A stretch of 64,000 nucleotides of DNA, taken from Brevibacterium siliguriense. Its GTDB lineage: Bacteria; Actinomycetota; Actinomycetes; Actinomycetales; Brevibacteriaceae. The position numbers were made by a program, and so were the translations under genes. This document shows, in pieces, positions 35,273 through 44,317 of the stretch (position 1 is the first letter of the stretch; each line of letters begins with the position of its first letter). Where the stretch lies: the NCBI RefSeq assembly GCF_900105315.1, contig NZ_LT629766.1, positions 2,294,001 to 2,358,000 of the forward strand, in the 5' to 3' direction. The notes beneath the pieces are model-generated. The model made no database searches. It worked only from the letters and a program-made list of their open reading frames with translations, and had not been told where the DNA came from.

Positions 35273-35304
35273 CGCCAGGTTGCTCAGCCGCCGTCAGGTA
35301 GTAA
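35273..35304. repeat. Palindromic repeat copy 3, right half
   Basis: CGC then CAGGTTGCTCAGCCGCCG..TAGTAA completes the palindrome begun at 33701. With one CGC removed the original site would be 62 bp. Two mismatches between the arms distinguish this copy from the two perfect ones. Confidence 0.92.
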
Positions 35305-35343
35305 GGAGGGGTGGTCTTGACCGGACGAGCCGCTTCGGCGACC

Positions 35344-35385
35344 ATGGATATGTTCCATTTCCGTTCAAGGACGTCTCAGCTGTGA
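35344..35385 (+). other. Possible upstream ORF before the ABC-F gene
   Basis: ATG at 35344 reads a 13-residue frame (MDMFHFRSRTSQL) ending at 35385, followed by a hairpin TGCGGGT/ACCCGCA (35408-35414, 35422-35428) and the ABC-F start. Antibiotic-resistance ABC-F genes are often controlled by such leaders. No ribosome site precedes the ATG, so this is weak. Confidence 0.2.
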
Positions 35386-35459
35386 AGTGAATCCTCGTGC
35401 CGTGACTTGCGGGTGCCGCGGACCCGCAGCGCTTCTGCGTACACGAAATGAGGACCCTC

Positions 35460-37145
35460 ATGCCTGCAGCAATCATTGTGTCCGAACTGGACTACCGCCT
35501 CGGCGACGATACCGAGATCTTCTCCCGACTCACCGCCACCATCCCCGCTGACCTCGTCGGACTGGTCGGCGACAACGGGATCGGGAAATCCACCTTTGCT
35601 CGAATACTCGCCGGTCGGCTGCGCGCCTCGGCGGGAACCGTCACGGGTGCTGACGGTGCGGTCTACATCGACCAGCTGCTGCCGCACTCGACGCAGCGAG
35701 TCGACTCCGCACTGGATATCGCCTCCGTTCGCGTGGCTCTGCACCGCGCCCTGAACGGAGATGCGACCGACTCCGATTTCGAGCTCATCGGCGACGACTG
35801 GGACATCGAAGAGCGGGCTCTGGCGGCGCTGGCCGATCTCGGCCTGCACCTGAGCCCGAGCGACCTCGGCCGGAGCCTGAGCAGCTTCTCCGGCGGACAG
35901 GGCACTCGCATCGGACTGGCCCGAGCGGCACTGGTCCGCGACTCCTGGCTGATCCTCGATGAGCCGAGCAACAATCTCGACGAGGACGGTAGGGGTCTGC
36001 TGGCGACCCTGCTCACGGAACGGCGGGGGCCCACCCTCGTCATCTCCCACGATCGCAACCTGCTGACGCATATGTCCTCGATCATCGAGATGACCGACCG
36101 GCTGCGTGTCTACGGCGGGAACTTCGACGACTACGAAACCATGGTCGCCGCCGAAGAGGAGGCCAAACAGCAGAAGGTCACCGACGCGAAGAAGACCCAC
36201 CAGATCGAGAAGCGCCAGCGGATCGAACTGGAGACGAAACTCGCACGAGCCGACCGGAAAGCCAAGAAGGACAAGGAGAACAAGCGTCGACCGAAGATCG
36301 TGATGAACGGGCTGAAGAACTTCGCCGAGAGGTCAGCGGCCAAACGACGCGGCGACAAAGCCGCCGACGAAGCGGCGGCCTGGGACGAACTCAACTCAGC
36401 CAAGGACGCGCTGCGTCGGACGTCGAGCGTCCGCCTCGACCTGCCGGATACCCACGTCCATGCGACGAAACGGGTCCTCGGGATCTCCACGGCAGCCTCG
36501 GCGAGGCCCGAGCGGCCCAAGACGATCGTCGGACCGGAAAGGATCCGGCTGACCGGTCCGAACGGGGCAGGGAAGTCGACCCTGCTGGCAGCGATCCTGG
36601 CAGCTGCCAACGGCCAGGACGGACAGGGCGAAGGCACGGGCGACGCAGCCGGGGGACACGCCGGGGTCGAACCCGGACCGCCGATCGCCGACCTCTTCGG
36701 CGACCTCGACATCACCGTCGCCGCTCCGACGGCTCACCTCGACCAGCAGTACCGGCTGCCGGGAGAGCTGACTGTGATGGAAGCGGTGCGATCGGGCAAC
36801 CCGCAGCTCGACCCGCATCGCGTCCACGAAATACTCGCGGCCATGGGGCTGCGCGCCGGACGCACCGACCAGCTCTGTCAGACCCTGTCCGGAGGGGAAC
36901 GATTCCGTGTCGCCCTGGCTGCAGGACTCCTCCAGGACCCGGCCCCGCAGCTGCTCATCCTCGACGAGCCGGGCAACAATCTCGACCTGTCATCGCTCGA
37001 AGCACTGGTGACCGCGCTCGAAGGATTCGGCGGTGCCATGGTGATCGTCACCCACGACGACCGGCTCGCCGCCGAACTTTCCGTCGACACCGAATGGGAC
37101 GTGCGGGAATTTCTGCGCACCGAATCAGTTGAGGTGAACAGGTGA
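35460..37145 (+). CDS. ABC-F family ATPase (two ABC domains, no membrane part)
   Basis: A 561-residue soluble protein acting on the ribosome, either as a translation factor or in antibiotic protection. ABC1 has GDNGIGKSTFARILAG, SSFSGGQGTRIGLARA and LLDEPSNNLD-type box (WLILDEPSNNLDEDG); a long basic coiled-coil linker (about residues 225-320) follows; ABC2 has TGPNGAGKSTLLAAIL, LSGGERFRVALAAG and LLILDEPGNNLDL. The ATG at 35460 has TGAGGACC upstream and is preferred to 35448. Sequence alone does not show which antibiotic, if any. Confidence 0.9.
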   Translation: MPAAIIVSELDYRLGDDTEIFSRLTATIPADLVGLVGDNGIGKSTFARILAGRLRASAGTVTGADGAVYIDQLLPHSTQRVDSALDIASVRVALHRALNGDATDSDFELIGDDWDIEERALAALADLGLHLSPSDLGRSLSSFSGGQGTRIGLARAALVRDSWLILDEPSNNLDEDGRGLLATLLTERRGPTLVISHDRNLLTHMSSIIEMTDRLRVYGGNFDDYETMVAAEEEAKQQKVTDAKKTHQIEKRQRIELETKLARADRKAKKDKENKRRPKIVMNGLKNFAERSAAKRRGDKAADEAAAWDELNSAKDALRRTSSVRLDLPDTHVHATKRVLGISTAASARPERPKTIVGPERIRLTGPNGAGKSTLLAAILAAANGQDGQGEGTGDAAGGHAGVEPGPPIADLFGDLDITVAAPTAHLDQQYRLPGELTVMEAVRSGNPQLDPHRVHEILAAMGLRAGRTDQLCQTLSGGERFRVALAAGLLQDPAPQLLILDEPGNNLDLSSLEALVTALEGFGGAMVIVTHDDRLAAELSVDTEWDVREFLRTESVEVNR

Positions 37146-37242
37146 GTCGGAGCCACGGGGAGGAGCGCGTCCGCAGCGGCATGGATTCCGACCGTGAACA
37201 GGTGAGGAGAAGCAGACGAATGTGCGATTTTGACTTGACTGG

Positions 37243-37248
37243 GATAAT
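37243..37248 (+). promoter_or_regulatory. dusB extended -10 box, leaderless type
   Basis: TGGGATAAT ends six bases before the GTG start of dusB, like recO. No ribosome site precedes the GTG. Upstream, TGAACAGGTGAG occurs twice (about 37135 and 37195), the first covering the ABC-F stop. Confidence 0.5.
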
Positions 37249-37254
37249 GGTTCC

Positions 37255-38442
37255 GTGAGTGTCATCAGCCCTGCCCCAGAAACCGCATCCCCGAAGCCCG
37301 AAACAGCCCTGCGCATCGGGCCCATCGAGCTGTCCTCGCCCGTCGTGCTCGCGCCCATGGCCGGGATCACAAACACGGCCTTCCGAAGGCTGTGCCGAGA
37401 ATACGGGGCGGGCCTCTATGTGACCGAGATGGTCACAACCCGGGCGCTGGTCGAGCGCAATCCGAAGACGATGCGCATCATCCACCACGAATCCTATGAG
37501 ACCCCGCGCTCCGTCCAGCTCTACGGAGTCGACCCGGTGACCATGGGCCAGGCCGTGCGGATGCTAGTCGAAGAGGATCGGGCCGACCATATCGACCTCA
37601 ACTTCGGCTGCCCCGTGCCCAAGGTCACCCGCAAGGGCGGCGGCTCCGCACTGCCGTGGAAACAGGACCTGTTCAAGTCCATCGTCACAACGGCCGTCAC
37701 CGAGGCGGCCCGCCGGGACGTGCCCGTGACCGTGAAGATGCGCAAAGGCATCGACGCCGATCACACGACGTTCCTCGACGCCGCCGAAACCGCTCGCAAC
37801 GCCGGTGTCGCGGCCGTGGCCCTGCACGGCCGCACCGCCGCTGACCTCTACTCGGGGACTGCGGACTGGGACGCGATCGCCCGACTCAAGGACCACCTCG
37901 GCGACACCGTTCCGGTGCTCGGCAACGGTGATATCTTCGCCGCCGAGGATGCCCTGGACATGATGGCCAGGACCGGCTGCGACGGCGTCGTCATCGGTCG
38001 AGGCTGTCAGGGACGGCCGTGGCTGTTCGGCGACCTCGCGAATGCGCTGAACGGCAGCGACGACCGCCACCGTCCCGGACTCGCCGAGGTGGCACGGGCC
38101 GTGTACAAACACGGCGAATACCTCGTCGACCATTTCGAGGACGAATTCCTCGGTGTTCGCGACCTGCGCAAACACATCGCCTGGTACTTCAAGGGCTACC
38201 CCGTCGGCGGAGAGCTGCGCAGCCAGCTGGCCATGGTGTCCTCGCTCGAAGAGCTCGCCGGACTGCTCGACCAGCTCGACAAGGACGCCGGTTACCCGGG
38301 AGAAGCCGCCGAAGGATCCCGCGGCCGCACCACCCGACCGAAGAAGCCGCACCTGCCCGAAGGCTGGCTGGACTCCCGTATCTTCGATCCCAGCGGGAAG
38401 TCGCTGCTGTCGGAGGCCGAACTCGACATCTCTGGAGGATGA
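37255..38442 (+). CDS. dusB: tRNA-dihydrouridine synthase, DusB type
   Basis: FMN-dependent enzyme reducing uridines in the tRNA D-loop. The 395-residue protein has the signature VVLAPMAGITNTAFRRLCREYGAG, the catalytic Cys in LNFGCPVPKVTRKGGGSAL, and the phosphate-binding GNGDIFAAEDALDMMARTGCDGVVIGRGCQGRPW. The C-terminal helical domain is complete. It starts with GTG. It is two bases before dgt and forms a likely dusB-dgt-dnaG operon. Confidence 0.95.
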   Translation: MSVISPAPETASPKPETALRIGPIELSSPVVLAPMAGITNTAFRRLCREYGAGLYVTEMVTTRALVERNPKTMRIIHHESYETPRSVQLYGVDPVTMGQAVRMLVEEDRADHIDLNFGCPVPKVTRKGGGSALPWKQDLFKSIVTTAVTEAARRDVPVTVKMRKGIDADHTTFLDAAETARNAGVAAVALHGRTAADLYSGTADWDAIARLKDHLGDTVPVLGNGDIFAAEDALDMMARTGCDGVVIGRGCQGRPWLFGDLANALNGSDDRHRPGLAEVARAVYKHGEYLVDHFEDEFLGVRDLRKHIAWYFKGYPVGGELRSQLAMVSSLEELAGLLDQLDKDAGYPGEAAEGSRGRTTRPKKPHLPEGWLDSRIFDPSGKSLLSEAELDISGG

Positions 38443-38444
38443 GA

Positions 38445-39752
38445 ATGCCCTTCGACACTCACCCGCACACCTCGGTGCGGACGGGCACCGTGGCGGTCTA
38501 CTCGCCCTGGGACGAGGAACGGTGGGTGAGCGAACCGGCGAAGAATCCACGACGCTCGGCCTTCCAACGCGACCGTGCCCGCGTCCTCCACTCCTCGGGG
38601 CTGCGCCGCCTCGGCGCGAAGACCCAAGTCGTGTCCCCGGGCACGGACGACTTCGTCCGCACCCGTCTCACCCACTCCCTCGAGGTCGCCCAGGTCGGAC
38701 GCGAACTCGCCCGCTACCTCGGCTGTGATCCCGATATCGTCGATACCGCCTGTCTGTCCCACGACCTCGGTCACCCGCCCTTCGGTCACCACGGGGAGAC
38801 GATCCTCGATGCCCTGTGCACAGACATCGGCGGCTTCGAAGGCAACGCCCAGACCCTGCGTCTGGTCACCCGCATCGAACCGAAGGTGATCGCCGATGAC
38901 GGCCGCCCGGCCGGTCTCAACCTGTCCCGCGCGAGCCTCGACGCACTGACGAAGTACCCGTGGCCGCGGGCCGAAGCCACGGCCGGTCGCCGCGACTCCG
39001 GGGTGCGCAAATTCGGTGTCTACGATGACGACCGTGCCGTCTTCGACTTCTATCGAGACGGCATCGACAACGGCCAGAAATGCATCGAAGCCGAGGTCAT
39101 GGACTTGGCTGACGACATCTCCTACTCCGTCCACGACGTCGAGGACGCCATCGTCGCGGGCCACCTCGACCTTGCCGACTTCGCCGCCGACGACCGCCGC
39201 ACCGAACTCTTCGAAATCACGCGTCAGTGGTATCTGCCGGAGACCACGGATACGGAGATGGACAAGGCTCTCGGTCGCCTGCAGGCAGCTGCCTACTGGC
39301 CCAAGGAGGTCTTCGACGGATCCCGCCGTGCGCAGGCCGGTCTCAAACACATGACCAGTCAGCTCATCGGGCGCTTCGTCGGTGCCGCGGAATCCGCGAC
39401 GCGGGAGGAATTCGGCTGGGAACCCCTCGCTCGGTACTCGGCCTCACTCGTCGTTCCCGAGGCGACCGCTGTTGAGATCGCCGTGCTCAAGGGGATGGCC
39501 ACCCTCACGGTGATGGTCGCCGAGGATCGACTGCGGCTGCATGACATCCAGGCCGCGGTCATCAACGAACTCGCCGACTGGTACTGGCAGTCACCGGACA
39601 AACTCGATCCGATGTTCCGCGCCGATCACGCCGAGGCCGCCGACGACTCGACACGCCTGCGCGTGATCGTCGACCAGATCGCGTCCCTGACCGACCATTC
39701 CGCCTGGGCCCTGTACCACCACCTCAACGCCGGAGCGGAGGATCGGCTCTAG
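38445..39752 (+). CDS. dgt: Deoxyguanosinetriphosphate triphosphohydrolase-like protein
   Basis: An HD-superfamily dNTPase of 435 residues that hydrolyses dNTPs to deoxynucleosides and triphosphate. HD metal ligands are visible: RLTHSLEVAQVGREL (His), CLSHDLGHPPFGHHGE (His-Asp), and LADDISYSVHDVEDAI (Asp). The frame opens far upstream, but the ATG at 38445 with TGGAGG nearby gives the family start. It sits three bases before dnaG, a conserved actinobacterial pair linking nucleotide pools with replication. Confidence 0.94.
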   Translation: MPFDTHPHTSVRTGTVAVYSPWDEERWVSEPAKNPRRSAFQRDRARVLHSSGLRRLGAKTQVVSPGTDDFVRTRLTHSLEVAQVGRELARYLGCDPDIVDTACLSHDLGHPPFGHHGETILDALCTDIGGFEGNAQTLRLVTRIEPKVIADDGRPAGLNLSRASLDALTKYPWPRAEATAGRRDSGVRKFGVYDDDRAVFDFYRDGIDNGQKCIEAEVMDLADDISYSVHDVEDAIVAGHLDLADFAADDRRTELFEITRQWYLPETTDTEMDKALGRLQAAAYWPKEVFDGSRRAQAGLKHMTSQLIGRFVGAAESATREEFGWEPLARYSASLVVPEATAVEIAVLKGMATLTVMVAEDRLRLHDIQAAVINELADWYWQSPDKLDPMFRADHAEAADDSTRLRVIVDQIASLTDHSAWALYHHLNAGAEDRL

Positions 39753-39755
39753 ACC

Positions 39756-41786
39756 ATGGCCGGACTCATCAAACGCGAGGACATCGACGAACTGCGCAGC
39801 CGCACCCGAATCGACGAGGTGATCGGGGAATTCGTCACCCTCAAGACCGCGGGCATCGGATCGCTCAAGGGTCTGTGTCCCTTCCACGACGAGAAGACCC
39901 CGTCGTTCACCGTGCGTCCGCAGGTCGGGATGTATCACTGCTTCGGCTGCGGAGAATCCGGAGACGTGTTCACCTTTCTGCAGAAGGTCGAACAGCTCAG
40001 CTTCGTCGAAGCCGTCGAGACTCTGGCCGGCAAGGCCGGAATGCACCTGCGCTACGAGGACGGGAAAGGGCCGGACCGGGAACAGGCGAGCCGCAGGCAG
40101 CGGCTGCTGGAGATGCACGAAGTCGCGCAGCGCTTCTTCACCCAGGCGCTGGAATCCGAGGCCGGACAGATCGGCCGCGAATTCCTCACCGGCCGCGGCT
40201 TCCCCGCCGAGTCGAGCCGAGAGTTCGGCATCGGCTTCGCCCCGAAATCCTGGGACGCCCTGACGGGCCACCTGCGCAAGGCCGGATTCACCGATGAGGA
40301 GATCCTCGCCGGCGGTCTGGCCAGCGAGGGCGGTCGCGGAATCTACGACCGGTTCCGCGGTCGGGTGATCTGGCCGATCAAGGACATGACGGCACGGACC
40401 ATCGGCTTCGGCGCCCGCCGTCTCTATGACGACGACAAGGGACCGAAGTACCTCAACACTCCGGAGACCGCGCTCTACCACAAGAACCAGGTTCTCTACG
40501 GGCTCGACCTGGCGAAGAAATCGATCGCGAAGACGAAACGCGTCGTCGTCGTCGAGGGCTACACCGACGTCATGGCCGCCCACCTCGCCGGAGTCGACCA
40601 GGCCGTGGCCACCTGCGGCACGGCCTTCGGCGCTGAACACGTGAAGATCATCCGACGCCTCCTCGGCGACGACCCGACCGGGCAGGTGATCTTCACTTTC
40701 GACGGTGACGCCGCCGGTCAGAAGGCTGCGCTCAAGGCCTTCGAATTCGAGAACCTGTTCACCGCCCAGACCTTCGTCGCCGTCGAACCCGACGGGCTCG
40801 ACCCCTGTGACCTGCGCATGCAGAAAGGAGACGCGGCGCTGCGCGAACTCATCGACGGATGCAAGCCGCTCTTCGAATTCGTCATCACCACCGCGATCTC
40901 CCGCTTTGACCTCGACACCGTCGAAGGTCGGATCTCCGCGGTGCGTGCCGCCGCCGACGTGCTCACCGATATCCGCGATCGCAACAGCCTGTCCCACTAC
41001 TATCGGTTCGTCGCCGGCCGCATCGGGGTCGACATCGATGAGGTGGAGACCGCCGTCCGCACCGCCGCCCGGCAGCCGAAGCAGAACCGACAGACCGGAA
41101 ACCAGTCGGCCAACCGGCCGGGATTCCGCGACGGTCCTCCCGCGGCCCCCGCGCAGAGCTTCCGCAGCGAACCACCGCCTCCGCCTGCTGCTCCGTCATC
41201 GGCACCCGCCGAGGCGGCCCCGGAGCCCGCGACCGCCTCGGCGGGGGAGATCTCCGATGAACGCAGCATCGAATACGTCTACGAAGAACGCCCCGACGTC
41301 TCGAACCTCTCGGCTCCGATCAACCCTGCCCGGCTGAAGACGGAGAAGGGTGCCCTCATGGTCGCTCTCCAGCATCCCGAGGTCGTCAACGCGAAGCTCT
41401 TCGACTCACTGTCTGCGAAGGCGTTCGAACACCCCGGCTACCGGCGGATCCAGGAAGCGATCAAGCAGGCCGGGGGGCTCGGTGCCGCCGGCCCTGCCCA
41501 GTCGAAATGGGCCGAACGCGTGCTCGAAGTCAGCGCCGAGGATCTCAGGCCCTATGTGGCCCAGCTGCTCGTTACCCCGCTGCCGGTCATCGAGGGCGAC
41601 GGGATCGATCGGTTCGCCCGCGGCATCGTCGCCCGCCTCTTCGACTACGACCTCGAACGCATCGCAAAGGAACTCCACTCCCGTCTGCAGCGCCAGGACA
41701 CCGCTGACGGAGCGGGCCAGGCGGCGCTGCTCGGTCAGTTGCAGACCTTGGAACAGCATCGAGCACGGCTGAAGATGCTCATGTGA
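39756..41786 (+). CDS. dnaG: DNA primase
   Basis: Synthesises RNA primers for replication. The 676-residue protein has the CHC2 zinc finger (CPFHDEKTPSF ... YHCFGCG), the RNA-polymerase basic motif region, the TOPRIM acidic motif VVVVEGYTDVMAAH and a second TOPRIM block TFDGDAAGQKAAL. A Pro/Ala-rich linker of about 60 residues (around residues 445-510) separates the helicase-interaction domain. Two copies of the GCCGAGGCG word, in opposite orientations, lie in that linker. GGAGG is present but 13 bases before the ATG. Confidence 0.97.
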   Translation: MAGLIKREDIDELRSRTRIDEVIGEFVTLKTAGIGSLKGLCPFHDEKTPSFTVRPQVGMYHCFGCGESGDVFTFLQKVEQLSFVEAVETLAGKAGMHLRYEDGKGPDREQASRRQRLLEMHEVAQRFFTQALESEAGQIGREFLTGRGFPAESSREFGIGFAPKSWDALTGHLRKAGFTDEEILAGGLASEGGRGIYDRFRGRVIWPIKDMTARTIGFGARRLYDDDKGPKYLNTPETALYHKNQVLYGLDLAKKSIAKTKRVVVVEGYTDVMAAHLAGVDQAVATCGTAFGAEHVKIIRRLLGDDPTGQVIFTFDGDAAGQKAALKAFEFENLFTAQTFVAVEPDGLDPCDLRMQKGDAALRELIDGCKPLFEFVITTAISRFDLDTVEGRISAVRAAADVLTDIRDRNSLSHYYRFVAGRIGVDIDEVETAVRTAARQPKQNRQTGNQSANRPGFRDGPPAAPAQSFRSEPPPPPAAPSSAPAEAAPEPATASAGEISDERSIEYVYEERPDVSNLSAPINPARLKTEKGALMVALQHPEVVNAKLFDSLSAKAFEHPGYRRIQEAIKQAGGLGAAGPAQSKWAERVLEVSAEDLRPYVAQLLVTPLPVIEGDGIDRFARGIVARLFDYDLERIAKELHSRLQRQDTADGAGQAALLGQLQTLEQHRARLKMLM

Positions 41787-41839
41787 AACTCTGCACACAG
41801 TGAAATAGTGCACAAATGCAGATTTGCAGTTGGCGAAAG

Positions 41840-41856
41840 TTTGCATGTGGTGCAAA
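41840..41856. promoter_or_regulatory. Candidate TetR operator
   Basis: TTTGCATGTGGTGCAAA is a 6+5+6 inverted repeat, with an additional ATTTGCAG half-site at 41822. It lies eight bases before the TetR start in an AT-rich gap, as expected for autoregulation of the TetR-MFS pair. Confidence 0.55.
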
Positions 41857-41864
41857 ATGTACTT

Positions 41865-42509
41865 ATGCCCGTTGAAGAAACCCTGCGCTCGAAGAAGGCG
41901 CGGCTGACCCGCAATGCCCTCCATGAGGCGGCGATCACCCGCGTCCTCGAAGACGGCCTGTCCTGCGCCACCGTGGCGACCATCGCCGCAGACGCAGGCG
42001 TGTCCACACGCACCTTCTTCAACTACTTCGAAACGAAAGAGGACGCGATCGTCGGTCTCGGATCCGAGGTCAGCGTCGACGAAGGCCTGGCCTTCGACTA
42101 CGTCCACAGCCCCGCCGGACTCGACACTCTGGCCGAAGACACTGCGCGCTTCGTGCGTGAAGCACTGCTCATCGGATCCGTCGATCCGAAACTGCCGGCT
42201 CGGCGCCGCCGCCTCTTCGCCCTGTATCCGGAACTCGTGAGCAAGAGCTTCGACCGGGCAGAAGAACTCGAAGAGATCGTCACCGGCCATGTGCTCGACC
42301 GACTGCGCCACCTCGGCCAGGAGTTTTCCTCCGAGGATTCCGCTTGGCGCAGCGCGCGTATGCTCACCCAACTCTGCCGCGTCCCGCTGACTCATGCGGG
42401 ACAGGCGATCAAGGCCAATCCGGAGACAGTCGACGACAAGGGCGGGACCAAAGCGATCTTCGAAGAATCCCTGAGCCTGTTCCGCAAGGTACTGGACCGA
42501 CTGCAATGA
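41865..42509 (+). CDS. TetR family transcriptional regulator
   Basis: A 214-residue repressor with the N-terminal helix-turn-helix ATVATIAADAGVSTRTFFNYFETKEDAIVG and a divergent ligand-binding C-terminal domain. The ATG at 41865 gives the usual TetR N-terminus (a GTG at 41808 is unlikely because it would cover the operator). Its stop overlaps the MFS gene start by four bases, so it almost certainly controls that pump. The inducer is unknown. Confidence 0.9.
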   Translation: MPVEETLRSKKARLTRNALHEAAITRVLEDGLSCATVATIAADAGVSTRTFFNYFETKEDAIVGLGSEVSVDEGLAFDYVHSPAGLDTLAEDTARFVREALLIGSVDPKLPARRRRLFALYPELVSKSFDRAEELEEIVTGHVLDRLRHLGQEFSSEDSAWRSARMLTQLCRVPLTHAGQAIKANPETVDDKGGTKAIFEESLSLFRKVLDRLQ

Positions 42510-44317
42510 CGAAAGCTGTGATGAGAAGCAACCACGAGACTGATGTGACGACGATGACGGCAACCACCTCGAAGAGCTCAGCACCCGCGGGACCCGACGA
42601 ACAGACCGAGCCGATGGCCACCTCGGCGATCATTCTGCTCTTCGTGGGCCTGATGATCGCGATGTTCATGTTCTCGCTCAACCAGACGGTGCTGGCGACC
42701 GCGCTGCCGACCATCGTCGGCGAACTCGACGGCGTCGACCAGATGCTGTGGGTCTCGACCGCATTCATGCTCGCCTCGACGATCATGATGCCCGTCTACG
42801 GCAAGGTCGGTGACCTGTTCGGACGCAAACCGCTGTTCATGTTCGCCATCTGCTGCTTCCTGCTGGGGTCGGTCTTCGCCCTCATCGCGAATGAGATGTC
42901 GACGCTGATCTTCGGTCGCGTGCTCCAGGGCATCGGCGGCGGCGGAATGATGATCCTCTCGCAGTCGATCATCGCCTCCGTCGTCCCCGCCCGCGAACGC
43001 GGCAAGTACATGGGCATCATGGGCTCGGCCTTCGCCGTGTCGTCCGTGGCCGGGCCGCTCATCGGCGGTTGGCTGACAGAAGGACCCGGCTGGCGCTGGG
43101 CCTTCGCCATCAACTTCCCGCTGGGCATCATCGCTCTCATCGCCGCCGCCGTGTTCCTCAAGGTGCCCAAGCATTCCAGGGGCAGCGGACCGCGACCGAA
43201 GATCGATGTCATCGGCATGGCGCTCATCTCCATCGTCACCTCCTGCATCGTGCTCACCTCCGCCTGGGGCGGACACGACTTCGAATGGGGATCCTGGCAG
43301 ATCAACGGGCTCATCGTCACCGGAATCGTCGCCGCGGTCGCTTTCGTGTTCGTCGAACTCAAGGTCAGCGAACCGGTCATCCCGATGCAGCTGTTCGCCA
43401 ACCGCGACTTCCTGCTGTGCACGATCGCCGGTCTCTTCGTCGGCATCGGCATGTTCGGTGTACTCTCCTACATGCCCACCTACCTGCAGATGGTCCACGG
43501 CATCGACGCCACCGTCGCAGGCCTGATGATGGTGCCGATGATGGGCACCATGCTCGTGTCCTCGACCCTCGTCGGCTTCATCGTCTCCCGCACCGGCAAG
43601 TACAAGAAGTACCCGCTGACCGGCATCCTCGTCATGGCCGCCTCGCTCGTCCTGCTCTCCCAGCTGAAGGCAGAGAGCTCGGCCTGGGAGACCATCGGCT
43701 GCCTGGCGCTGCTCGGACTCGGTCTGGGCCTGAGCATGCAGACTCTCGTCCTCGTCGTCCAGAACGCCTTCCCGGTGTCTATGGTCGGCACAGCGACCGC
43801 ATCGAACAACTACTTCCGCCAGGTCGGTGCCACCCTCGGCATGGCGTTCATCGGGTCCGTATTCACCCAACGACTCATGGACAACATCAAGTCCGGAATC
43901 ACGGAGATCGCGAAGACAGCCCCGCAGGGTCACATTCCCAAGATCTCCTCGACGGGGCTGACCCCGGAGATCGTGTCGAAGCTGCCGGAGCCGATGCATT
44001 CGCTCATCATCACCTCCTACAACGACGCCCTCGTGCCCCTGTTCCTATGGGTGGCTCCGCTGGCCGTCCTCGGATTCGTCTTCCTCTGCTTCCTGCCCAA
44101 CACTCCGCTGGCGCAGACGCTGAAGAACGAACCGGCGAAGCGGGAGAACCTCGACGTGGGAGTGGAGAACGCGGTGATCGCGTCCGCGCCGGTTTCCACC
44201 CCCGCCGAGGCTTCATCGGTTAGTGTGGCAGAAAGCCCACTGTCGGAGGAGCCGAGGAATGACGGTACTGACCATACTCAACTCACCCGGGACAGAGATC
44301 CCCGCACTGATCACTGA
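42506..44317 (+). CDS. MFS drug/proton antiporter, DHA2 (14-helix, EmrB/QacA) family
   Basis: A 603-residue membrane transporter. Motif D1/C-type landmarks are MFSLNQTVLATALPTIVGEL, GKVGDLFGRKPLFM (loop 2-3) and the antiporter-like GSAFAVSSVAGPLIGGWLTE. Fourteen helices fit the DHA2 family, which exports lipophilic drugs or dyes. The last 50 residues are polar, and the final 59 bases overlap the start of the next gene, an unusual extent. Coupled to TetR; the substrate is unknown. Starts at 42521 or 42554 are possible alternatives. Confidence 0.9.
   Translation: MTKAVMRSNHETDVTTMTATTSKSSAPAGPDEQTEPMATSAIILLFVGLMIAMFMFSLNQTVLATALPTIVGELDGVDQMLWVSTAFMLASTIMMPVYGKVGDLFGRKPLFMFAICCFLLGSVFALIANEMSTLIFGRVLQGIGGGGMMILSQSIIASVVPARERGKYMGIMGSAFAVSSVAGPLIGGWLTEGPGWRWAFAINFPLGIIALIAAAVFLKVPKHSRGSGPRPKIDVIGMALISIVTSCIVLTSAWGGHDFEWGSWQINGLIVTGIVAAVAFVFVELKVSEPVIPMQLFANRDFLLCTIAGLFVGIGMFGVLSYMPTYLQMVHGIDATVAGLMMVPMMGTMLVSSTLVGFIVSRTGKYKKYPLTGILVMAASLVLLSQLKAESSAWETIGCLALLGLGLGLSMQTLVLVVQNAFPVSMVGTATASNNYFRQVGATLGMAFIGSVFTQRLMDNIKSGITEIAKTAPQGHIPKISSTGLTPEIVSKLPEPMHSLIITSYNDALVPLFLWVAPLAVLGFVFLCFLPNTPLAQTLKNEPAKRENLDVGVENAVIASAPVSTPAEASSVSVAESPLSEEPRNDGTDHTQLTRDRDPRTDH

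Noticed and set aside
42578-43999. A long frame antisense to the MFS pump, rich in His, Asp and Glu.
   Set aside because: Its composition is the mirror of hydrophobic codons; the plus-strand frame has 14 helices and MFS motifs.
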